Shown here piece after piece: positions 5,993 through 12,043 of a stretch of DNA of 13,086 bases. The stretch's first letter is position 1, and the number at the start of each line of letters is the position of its first letter. Source of the DNA: Senegalimassilia sp003474385 (GTDB taxonomy: Bacteria > Actinomycetota > Coriobacteriia > Coriobacteriales > Eggerthellaceae). The stretch spans positions 1 through 13,086 of the forward strand of contig NZ_QUCY01000041.1 in assembly GCF_003474385.1 (NCBI RefSeq), given 5' to 3'. The notes beneath the pieces were generated by a model, which worked only from the letters and a program-made list of their open reading frames with translations, was not told the origin of the DNA and searched no databases. The position numbers and the translations under genes are program-made.

Positions 5993-6071
5993 GTTCCTCA
6001 TGGCGGCGCTTAAGGTCACGCTGGGCTTTTTCGTCTGGCTGTTCCGTGCCGTGTTCAAGTGGGTGATGTGA
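5976..6071 (+). CDS. 31-residue membrane miniprotein
   Basis: A short open frame, MKRLGRFLMAALKVTLGFFVW followed by LFRAVFKWVM. It has two or three positive residues at the N-terminus, then one hydrophobic, aromatic-rich segment long enough to cross or lie in the membrane, with interspersed Lys and Arg suggesting an amphipathic helix. GGGGTGA five bases before the ATG is a good ribosome site, and the start lies inside the end of the preceding gene, so translation is probably coupled. It is the last gene before the hairpin and the assembly gap. I do not recognise a family; a membrane-tethered helper of mobilization is possible. Being so short, it could still be a chance frame, but the ribosome site and overlap argue against that. 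Confidence 0.6.
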   Translation: MKRLGRFLMAALKVTLGFFVWLFRAVFKWVM

Positions 6072-6078
6072 GAAGAGG

Positions 6079-6092
6079 CGGGCAATTGCCCG
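6079..6092 (+). terminator. Palindrome at the end of the mobilization operon, cut by the gap
   Basis: CGGGCAATTGCCCG is a perfect 14-base palindrome starting eight bases after the miniprotein stop. Upstream GG could extend the stem if the missing bases begin CC. It looks like the start of a terminator, possibly bidirectional, but the sequence that should carry the T run is replaced by Ns. Confidence 0.4.
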
Positions 6093-6102
6093 NNNNNNNN
6101 NN
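6093..6102. other. Assembly gap (10 Ns)
   Basis: Ten undefined bases. A run of exactly ten is typical of a scaffold join of unknown true length. The plus-strand mobilization module ends just before it and the minus-strand transfer module ends just after it, so their direct adjacency is not established by this sequence. Confidence 0.97.
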
Positions 6103-6125
6103 TGTGCGATTTCGATTTCCCACGG

Positions 6126-6221
6126 CTAGTCCCGGTCGTCGTCGCCGGCTGCGCAGCAGGCGTAGGCCGTGAGCGCGAGGAGCCCCATGAGGAGCCCTAT
6201 TCCGAAGGGCGCGAATCCCAT
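6126..6221 (-). CDS. 31-residue hydrophobic miniprotein after the sortase
   Basis: A short frame, MGFAPFGIGLLMGLLALTAY followed by ACCAAGDDDRD. It is one hydrophobic segment with two adjacent cysteines and a strongly acidic tail (three Asp, Arg, Asp). The lack of N-terminal positive charges and the acidic C-terminus suggest a single membrane helix, with orientation uncertain. AAGGAGGT six to seven bases before the ATG is one of the best ribosome sites in the window. The start overlaps the 3' end of the sortase gene by 25 bases, so it is probably coupled to the sortase. I do not recognise a family; a small sortase or channel partner is possible but unproven. Confidence 0.6.
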   Translation of the reverse strand: MGFAPFGIGLLMGLLALTAYACCAAGDDDRD

Positions 6222-6928
6222 CCTTCCACCTCCTTCGCGTAGACGACGGTGCGCGAGTTGCTCGTCTGGTAGCTGCACGTCACGAAGGCCCAGGCCTGCG
6301 CGATGTCCGCCGGCTCTTCCAGGACGACCTCGCACCGGGACAATTTGTCCCCGAGGTAGGCGGCGAGCTCCGCCGCGTCGGCGAAGTCGGTCCGCTTGCC
6401 CTCCGAGCTCGCGTCGACCACGTCGGCCGCGAAGACCTTGAGCTCGATCGCCTTCTCGCGGGTGTAGATCCGGATGGTGCGGTGCCCCTCGGCGAAGTCG
6501 CGCGACGAGTACTGCGCGAGCGGCGCGAACATGGTGCCGTCGGACATGTGGTGCCCGTAGACGATGACGAGCGGGCTCTCGGCACCCTGCGCGCACCCGG
6601 CATCTATGTAGGGAGCGCCCCACGCGGATCTTTCGCCGCCGGCGTCGTGCGTGAGGTAGAAGTCGGGCGATTCGGGCCGGCCCTGGACGATCGGGTAGTC
6701 GACGGTCGTGCCCGGCACGCGCACCCAAGCGACGACGGAGGCGGGAAGGGCGTCCCAGTCGATGCCGCCTCCCGTCTCTTGAGCCTCCATTGTCGCGTCC
6801 TCTTCCGCAGTAGGCACCTCGTGCACCTCGTAAGGGTTCCTCTCGGACAGCGGCAGGACGGCGAGCGCCCCCATCGCCAGCAACGCCACGGCAATGGCGA
6901 GCGCCGTGGCGGCTTTCCCTTTGTTCAT
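6197..6928 (-). CDS. srtB: Class B sortase
   Basis: A 243-residue membrane-anchored cysteine transpeptidase that links a surface protein to the cell wall. Residues 6-26 form the N-terminal membrane anchor. The sortase fold spans about 64-233: VVAWVRVPGTTVDYPIVQ (65-82), YGHHMSDGTMFAPL (124-137) with catalytic His126, and FVTCSY (215-220) with catalytic Cys218, followed by Arg226 in NSRTVVYAKE. The GHHMxxGTMF block and the long segment between His and Cys are class B features. GGGGGAGG lies just before the ATG and can be masked by an upstream complementary sequence. The obvious substrate is the adhesin encoded directly upstream in the same operon, whose sorting signal is an atypical YAKTG. Secure as a sortase; class B very likely. 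Confidence 0.93.
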   Translation of the reverse strand: MNKGKAATALAIAVALLAMGALAVLPLSERNPYEVHEVPTAEEDATMEAQETGGGIDWDALPASVVAWVRVPGTTVDYPIVQGRPESPDFYLTHDAGGERSAWGAPYIDAGCAQGAESPLVIVYGHHMSDGTMFAPLAQYSSRDFAEGHRTIRIYTREKAIELKVFAADVVDASSEGKRTDFADAAELAAYLGDKLSRCEVVLEEPADIAQAWAFVTCSYQTSNSRTVVYAKEVEGWDSRPSE

Positions 6929-6930
6929 GT

Positions 6931-6977
6931 CCTCCCCCGTTCGCAGGGGAGGCCCCGGGCGAGCGCCCAGGGCCTCC
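6931..6977 (-). promoter_or_regulatory. Overlapping hairpins before the sortase gene, candidate translational switch
   Basis: In the minus-strand mRNA between adhesin and sortase, a 14-pair stem (6948-6961 with 6964-6977, one mismatch, tight loop) comes first. Then CCTCCCC (6946-6952) can pair with GGGGAGG (6931-6937), which is the sortase ribosome site. The two stems share positions 6948-6952, so only one can form. The first stem would leave the ribosome site free; the second would hide it. No T run follows, so this is not a simple terminator. Confidence 0.45.
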
Positions 6978-7000
6978 GGTTCGGTATCGATGCGGCGCCG

Positions 7001-9730
7001 CTACTCTTCCGGCTCTTCGTCTGCCGCGTCCTTGCTTGCGCCGGCCGTCTTGCGCTTGCGGTACGCGAGCGCCCCGCCCGCACCCGCCGCAGCTGCCAGA
7101 GCGATGCCCGCGGCCACGGCGTAGCCGGTGCCGTCGGGGGCGTCGGCCCCGGTCTTGGCGTAGGGCTCCTCGGGGACCTCGGGCGTGCCGGGGTTGTCCA
7201 CGACGACGCTCTGCTCGGCGGAGTCGATGTCCTCGTGGGCCGCCACGACGTTGCCGGCGGAGTCCAGGACCTTCTCGAAGACGACGAGCTCGTCTCCCTC
7301 GGCCAGGCCCTCGGTGTCGAACTCGAAGGTCACCTCGACGGTGCCGGAGGGTGCCTCGGGCTCGAAGGGCGTGCGCGCGGTCACCTCGTTGCCGTCCTTG
7401 TCGAGGAACGGCTCTCCGGTGCCCTTGTCCATGAGCGTGCCCACGGCGATGTAGGTCTCGCCGGGGACGAGGCCCTTGTAGGCCACCGTGTCGATGACCT
7501 TGGCCTTGCCGGCCTCGATGACCTGGTCGCCGTCGGCGGCGTCGGCCGCCTGCGTGCCCACCTCGACGGCGACGTGGACTGTCTGGCCCTCGTCGGAGAG
7601 GTCCGCGTGCGACGCCACCTCGGCCTCGTCCTTGCGTAGGCTCTCGAACGCGACCAGGTCGCGGCCGCCGAGCAGGCTCGCGTCGAAGGCGATCTCGACG
7701 TCCTGGCTGCCGGTCGAGAGCGCGGGGGCGAACTCGGCCTTGGCCTCCACGGGCACGCCCGAGGCGTCGGCCACGGGCTCGCCGGTCGCCTTGTCGACGA
7801 GGGTGGCCGAGAGCTCGTACTCCTCGCCGGCCTTCAGGCCCTCGTAGGCGACGGTGTCGACGACCTTGGCCTCGGCGTCGGCCGAGACGTCCTTGTCGCC
7901 GTCCGCCCCGTCCTTTGCCGTGGTGGAGATGCGCGGGCCCTCCTGGTCGTCGAGGCCCATCCACACGGCCTTCGCGACCGTCGAGTCGCGATCGACCCAG
8001 AAGCTCCTCGTGATGAGCTCGAGGCCCTCGTTGGCATCGCAGCGCAGCTCGGTCATGGTGTAGGCGCCGTACGGCAGGGCCGCCAGCGAGTCGTCGACCG
8101 GCGCCGAGGAGCCGTCCTCGCCGAGCGAGAACCAGATGCCGGCCTTCGGGTCCATTTCGGCGGGCTCGATCGGACCCTCATGGCCGAGCAGGGCGTCGTT
8201 GGCGTTGGTGTCCCTCGAGTGCCTGTTCCAGCTGCTCGCGGTCGACGCGTCGCCGTTGCGGTCCGTGACCAGCACGTGAGTCTCGCCGGTGGCCGCGTTC
8301 TCGATGGCGAACGGGACCATGAGGCCGGCGTTGTCGGACTCGCTCTTCTTGGAGAGCTCGAGGTCGTTGCGCACCACCTGGTCGCGGAACTCGAGCGCGG
8401 CGCCGTCCGCGGAGGCGCTCACGATCTCGCCGCCGGTGCGGACCTCGAAGGTGCGGGGCTCGCCGTCGGTCAGCAGGTAGCTCCCGTTCGTCGCCGTCTC
8501 CCGCACGTCGTAGGTCCCGTACGGCAGTGCGTCGGCCGCGGTCTGCGCGGTGTAGGCGCCGGCCTCGTCGTTCCATGCGGTGGTCAGCGTGGCCACGGCT
8601 TCGCCCGGCTCGCGCCATTCGCCGTCAACGAGGACCTTGTGCGCCGAGCGGTTCGTGACGGTGAACTCGATCCCGTCGAGGCCGGGGTGCTCGCCAGGCG
8701 CCTCCTTGTGGCCGCTGCCCGCGAGCGCCTCGGACGCCTGCAGCTCCTTGTCGGACTTGGTCACCTGCACGCCGCCGCGGAAGACCTCGTCGGTCACGGG
8801 GTCGCCCGTGAGGTCGCGCATCTCGTCGGCCTTCACGGTGAACGTGACGGAGGCGTCGCTGGCGTCGTAGCCCTCGGGCGCGCCGGACTCGACGATGCGG
8901 TAATTGCCCGCGGGGAGGGTGTCGGCGCCGGTCGCGGCGACGTGCGACCCGTCCTCGGGCGCGGTCTTTATCGTGGCGCATACCTCGCCGTCGGCGTAGT
9001 ACTTGCCGCCGACCAGCACGTAGCGGCCGGTCTCGTTAACGACGGAGAAGCTCGCGCCGTCGAGCGAGGCGTCGCCCTGGGGCTCCGCGCCCGCCTCGGA
9101 GTCCGTTTTGGCGACCTTGACTCCGCCCGTGGACCAGCTGAAGCTCACGAGCGTCTGAGAGCCGCCGCCGGTCCTGACGCAGAATGCCTCGAACCCGGCG
9201 GATACCTTGCCGGCGCCCGCCTTCATCTTGGCGAAGGTCCCGCCGATCAGCTCGGATTTCGCCCAGGAGGCGAACTCGGCGCTCGTGCCGTGCGTGGCAG
9301 CCGACTCGGACCCAGAGTAGGCGTAGGCGATGAGCACATGGCTCGCCGCGGCGTACTTCGCGTCGTCCCAGCCGCCGCCGTCGTACCAGCTGCCCGGGAA
9401 CATCGACGCGTCGAAGCCGGGAGAGCCGAACGAGTACCAGATCGCCGCTGTCACGTCGCCGCTCGGCACGGGGCTCGTCGAGTAGGAGCCCGGCGCGGGC
9501 GTCGGGGACGAGGGCTCGGCGCAGTAGGCGATGTTCCCGTCGGCGCTCATCCACGTGGTGGCGAAGCCGCCGTAGGGGATCTTGCCGCCGATGGACACGT
9601 CTACCGTGCTCGGCGCGGCGTAGGCGGGCGAGGCCGCCACGGAGGCGAGCAGCGCCCCCGCCGCCAGGATGAGCGCCATGGCGCATCGGAGGAGCTTTTC
9701 CTGCAGGGTGCAGTCTTTCGCTGCGTTCAT
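7001..9730 (-). CDS. VaFE-repeat, Cna-B/SpaA-type cell-wall-anchored adhesin
   Basis: A 909-residue secreted surface protein, probably an adhesin or pilin-like stalk for mating contact. Order: signal peptide (1-39, ending AYA); N-terminal thioester-type domain (about 42-200) with IAYCAEP (Cys70) and SHVLIAYAYSG (130-140), where His131 sits where a Gln is usual; SpaA/Cna-B-like domains at about 203-318, 321-450 and 455-590, each with an LPxGxY-type strand; two VaFE/T-Q ester repeats (about 600-722 and 724-845) with DTVAY (Thr626, Thr748), VAFE or VVFE (693-696, 816-819) and EGQTVHV or AEQSVVV (Gln716, Gln840); then YAKTG (857-861), a membrane helix (869-889), RKRK and a 15-residue acidic tail. 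GGGAGG seven bases before the ATG fixes the start. It lies in the transfer operon immediately before the sortase. The architecture is secure; adhesion is inferred. Confidence 0.92.
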   Translation of the reverse strand: MNAAKDCTLQEKLLRCAMALILAAGALLASVAASPAYAAPSTVDVSIGGKIPYGGFATTWMSADGNIAYCAEPSSPTPAPGSYSTSPVPSGDVTAAIWYSFGSPGFDASMFPGSWYDGGGWDDAKYAAASHVLIAYAYSGSESAATHGTSAEFASWAKSELIGGTFAKMKAGAGKVSAGFEAFCVRTGGGSQTLVSFSWSTGGVKVAKTDSEAGAEPQGDASLDGASFSVVNETGRYVLVGGKYYADGEVCATIKTAPEDGSHVAATGADTLPAGNYRIVESGAPEGYDASDASVTFTVKADEMRDLTGDPVTDEVFRGGVQVTKSDKELQASEALAGSGHKEAPGEHPGLDGIEFTVTNRSAHKVLVDGEWREPGEAVATLTTAWNDEAGAYTAQTAADALPYGTYDVRETATNGSYLLTDGEPRTFEVRTGGEIVSASADGAALEFRDQVVRNDLELSKKSESDNAGLMVPFAIENAATGETHVLVTDRNGDASTASSWNRHSRDTNANDALLGHEGPIEPAEMDPKAGIWFSLGEDGSSAPVDDSLAALPYGAYTMTELRCDANEGLELITRSFWVDRDSTVAKAVWMGLDDQEGPRISTTAKDGADGDKDVSADAEAKVVDTVAYEGLKAGEEYELSATLVDKATGEPVADASGVPVEAKAEFAPALSTGSQDVEIAFDASLLGGRDLVAFESLRKDEAEVASHADLSDEGQTVHVAVEVGTQAADAADGDQVIEAGKAKVIDTVAYKGLVPGETYIAVGTLMDKGTGEPFLDKDGNEVTARTPFEPEAPSGTVEVTFEFDTEGLAEGDELVVFEKVLDSAGNVVAAHEDIDSAEQSVVVDNPGTPEVPEEPYAKTGADAPDGTGYAVAAGIALAAAAGAGGALAYRKRKTAGASKDAADEEPEE

Positions 9731-9742
9731 CTTTCCGCCTCC

Positions 9743-10201
9743 CTATCTCTCGACGCTTCGCTGTGCGCGGGGCGCCTCGTGCTCGGCGGCGCGGCTCGCC
9801 TGGCGGGCGTGCTCGGCGCGCTCCGCGAGGTAGCGCGAGCGCCCTGCGTCAACGGCCTCCTTGAGCTGCGCGGGCATGACCTTCACGGTGTCCTTGACCG
9901 CGCGGCCGTCCTCGTCGAGCTCGGGCTGGCCGTCCGGGCCCATCACCGTCTTCCTCAGCCACACCTCGCGGTTCGCGAGCAGCGGTATGTCCCGGAAGTC
10001 GGCCCCCTTGAAGCGACTCTCGTTCACGAACATGGGGCTGAACTCGTAGCCTCCCACGTCCACGCCGTCGACGACGGTGCCCTTGGGAAGGGTCGCCGAG
10101 TTGAAGGTCCTGGTCTCGCCGGTCGCGCGGTCGGTGTACTCGATGCCCTCGCGCACGAAGCTCTTGTGCAGCGAGAGGTACACGTTCTTCCTCTCTTCCA
10201 T
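9743..10201 (-). CDS. Conserved-looking hypothetical protein of the transfer operon
   Basis: A 152-residue protein, probably cytoplasmic since it has neither signal peptide nor membrane helix. It starts MEERKNVYLSLHKSF; the first 90 residues are beta-rich (GETRTFNSATLPKGTVV, GGYEFSPMFVNES, IPLLANREVWLRKTVM) and the rest is a charged helix rich in Ala, Arg and Glu. I prefer the ATG at 10201 because AAGGAGG lies six bases before it; the longer frame from 10225 would translate that ribosome site as KRRKD. From memory, similar small proteins with a TLPKGT-like segment occur in transfer regions of Gram-positive conjugative elements, but I cannot name a family. It ends 12 bases before the adhesin start, so the two are co-transcribed. 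Gene real; function unknown. Confidence 0.78.
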   Translation of the reverse strand: MEERKNVYLSLHKSFVREGIEYTDRATGETRTFNSATLPKGTVVDGVDVGGYEFSPMFVNESRFKGADFRDIPLLANREVWLRKTVMGPDGQPELDEDGRAVKDTVKVMPAQLKEAVDAGRSRYLAERAEHARQASRAAEHEAPRAQRSVER

Positions 10202-10243
10202 GTCTTTCCTCCTTTTCGTTTTCAATCGGTCCTTGTCTTCATC

Positions 10244-10265
10244 CGCCGGGACGCGTGCCCCGGCG
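10244..10265 (-). repeat. Intercistronic hairpin between the TrbL-like gene and the next gene
   Basis: CGCCGGG (10244-10250) pairs with CCCGGCG (10259-10265) around an eight-base loop, inside a 109-base spacer of an otherwise tightly packed operon. No T run follows on the minus strand, so it more likely influences mRNA processing or stability than termination. Confidence 0.35.
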
Positions 10266-10310
10266 CGGTGCCCCTATCTCATGGCGACCGCCCCCTTCCT
10301 CGCTTTTCCG

Positions 10311-11312
10311 CTAGAAGCCGCTCACGATGTCGCGCGCCCAGGAGCCGCTCTTCACGAGGGCCAGGATGAGCAGCACGCACATGGCCAGGTACTGCAGCGC
10401 GTAGGTGAGCCCGTTCGCGACCGCGTCGGCCGGGGTGCCCGTCCCGGGGTTCGCCCCGGTGAGCCCGCCGAGCACGAGCGGGAACGATATGAGCAGCACG
10501 AGGATGATGACGCCGGCGATGCAGACCGCCCCGAAGCTCTTCAGGTAGCCAAGGCCTATCTGGCGCGTGGCGTCCATGCCGAGGAACGCCAGCGGGATCG
10601 GGGCGAACGCGGCCATGATGTAGAGCTGGAGCGCGCGGGCCCAGCAGACCACGAGGGCGACGACGTAGGCCGCCAGCACCACGACCCAGCTGATGAGGCT
10701 CACGACGAGCATGGCGATGAGCGACGGGACGTCGTCGTCGGTGGTGACGACGGACACCTCGGGCAGGTCGAGCGCGCCTCCGGCGCCGAAGAGCGCCTCG
10801 ACTCGGTCGATGGCGAGCCCGCAGACCTCGTAGATCGACGCCATCAGGTCGAAGCTGTTCTGTATGAGGAACAGGAACACGGCGAAGAACACGAGGAGGA
10901 AAACGACCTCCTTGACGCCGGGAAGGCTCTGGCTGCCGTCCATGCGCTGGGAGATCTCGATGAGCTTCAGGGTGAAGACCAGGCCGAGCACCCCGCACCC
11001 GATCGGCAGGATGGCAACCTGCCATACGCCCCGGGCGACGTCGTGCATGGTCAGGTCGCTCGAGCTCGTGAGCATGTGCGCGAAGTCGGCCGAGAGGATC
11101 CCGTTCGCGCCGATCGACCCGAGCACGCCCGTCTGAGCCTTGAACATCCAGTTGCAGCAGTCGCGCAGAAGGCCGCACAGCCAATCGTTGACGTCCCCGG
11201 CTATGTCGGCGTATGCCGGCTGCGCGGGGACGAGCAGGAGCGCGCAGAGGGCGAACGCCGCCGCGGCGGAGACGGCGAACGCCCTGCGGCGCTGCGCCTT
11301 GAGCGCCCGCAC
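10311..11312 (-). CDS. TrbL/VirB6-like polytopic conjugation channel protein
   Basis: A 333-residue integral membrane protein, likely the inner-membrane channel component of the type IV secretion apparatus. The N-terminus has RRR then a hydrophobic stretch ending PAYA-D (residues 8-36), a signal-peptide-like segment as in Gram-positive TrbL/VirB6 proteins. Hydrophobic segments follow at about 96-118, 136-152, 198-228, 231-246, 260-284 and 305-320, with the family's pattern of long helices around a central WARALQLYIMAAFAPIPLAF block (224-243). The start is a GTG at 11312, only two bases after the stop of the preceding gene, with GGAGG somewhat far (11 bases) upstream; the open frame reaches further but reads through the neighbour. 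The nearby cell-wall hydrolase and adhesin fit a transfer operon. Assignment is by topology, position and family resemblance. Confidence 0.82.
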   Translation of the reverse strand: MRALKAQRRRAFAVSAAAAFALCALLLVPAQPAYADIAGDVNDWLCGLLRDCCNWMFKAQTGVLGSIGANGILSADFAHMLTSSSDLTMHDVARGVWQVAILPIGCGVLGLVFTLKLIEISQRMDGSQSLPGVKEVVFLLVFFAVFLFLIQNSFDLMASIYEVCGLAIDRVEALFGAGGALDLPEVSVVTTDDDVPSLIAMLVVSLISWVVVLAAYVVALVVCWARALQLYIMAAFAPIPLAFLGMDATRQIGLGYLKSFGAVCIAGVIILVLLISFPLVLGGLTGANPGTGTPADAVANGLTYALQYLAMCVLLILALVKSGSWARDIVSGF

Positions 11313-11314
11313 GG

Positions 11315-12034
11315 CTACATCGCCTCCAGCGAGCCGCCGCGCGAGACCACGGTGACCACCGTCGAGGCGGGGTCGTCGAGCGTGAAGGTCGTCGACGCGA
11401 CGTTCCCGGCGTAGTCGAGCCACACCTCCTTGTCCCAGGTGGCTCCCGCCGCCTGCGGGGACACCTCCGCCGCCTTCCCGGCGACGGCCTCCTCGATGGC
11501 GGCGGCATCCGCGCCCAGCGCCTCGGAGAGGCGGTCGTCGGTGCCGGTCACGGAGAACGCTCCGTCTTGCGCCTTCTGGGGCACGTAGGCCTGCGTCAGG
11601 AGGTCGCATGCCAGGGTGCGGGCGTCCCCGTCGCCCGAGACCTGGATGAGCGAGAGCCCTCCCGCCTTGTCGCCGGTTCCCTTGACCTCGATGGGCACGC
11701 TGAGCACGCCGCCGGCCTCGGAGGGCTCCTCGGCCGAGAAGAACCAGGCGCGCTCGGTGCCGCCCGCGCTCTCCACCATGGCGCCCTCGACGATCCGCAG
11801 CGTGGCCGTCGGGTCGTCGGCGCCCGTCCATGCGGTGTTCCAGAGCGCCTCGGCGCCCGAGGCGGCCTTCCCGGTCGCCGCGTCGGCGCCTGCAGCCGCG
11901 GGCTGCTCTTGCTCCTGGGGACTATCCTGCGCGCCTTCCTGCGGGGCGATGGCGCAGCGCGCCGCGCCCGCGCCGAGCGCCACGGTGAGCGCGCCTGCCG
12001 CGACGGCGGCCATGACCCTTGACTTTCCCTGCAT
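11315..12034 (-). CDS. Exported hypothetical protein of the transfer operon
   Basis: A 239-residue protein with an N-terminal export signal (about residues 1-30: KSR, then a hydrophobic run through AVAAGALTVALGAGAA) and a low-complexity Gln/Ala/Glu linker (31-60). The rest is a soluble, beta-rich domain (TATLRIVEGAMV, RAWFFSAEEPS, LSVPIEVKG, VWLDYAGN, STTFTLDD). Cys27 after ARA-type residues is not in a proper lipobox, so signal peptidase I cleavage or an uncleaved anchor are both possible. I do not recognise a family. AGGAG six bases before the ATG supports the start. It lies between the peptidoglycan hydrolase and the TrbL-like gene, where Gram-positive systems often encode VirB8- or TcpC-like extracytoplasmic channel proteins; similarity to those is not visible by eye. 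Confidence 0.75.
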   Translation of the reverse strand: MQGKSRVMAAVAAGALTVALGAGAARCAIAPQEGAQDSPQEQEQPAAAGADAATGKAASGAEALWNTAWTGADDPTATLRIVEGAMVESAGGTERAWFFSAEEPSEAGGVLSVPIEVKGTGDKAGGLSLIQVSGDGDARTLACDLLTQAYVPQKAQDGAFSVTGTDDRLSEALGADAAAIEEAVAGKAAEVSPQAAGATWDKEVWLDYAGNVASTTFTLDDPASTVVTVVSRGGSLEAM

Positions 12035-12043
12035 TGGTTTCTC

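Noticed and set aside
6126..7964. 612-residue minus-strand frame ending with the miniprotein
   Set aside because: Only the last 31 codons follow a proper ribosome site; the rest is an Arg/Gly-rich out-of-frame reading of the sortase and adhesin genes.
10279..10290. Two-codon frame ATGAGATAG after a purine-rich stretch before the 152-residue gene
   Set aside because: Too short to support as a leader peptide without conservation data.
8180..10369. 729-residue plus-strand frame opposite the adhesin gene
   Set aside because: Antisense shadow of a G+C-rich gene; no recognisable domains or ribosome site.
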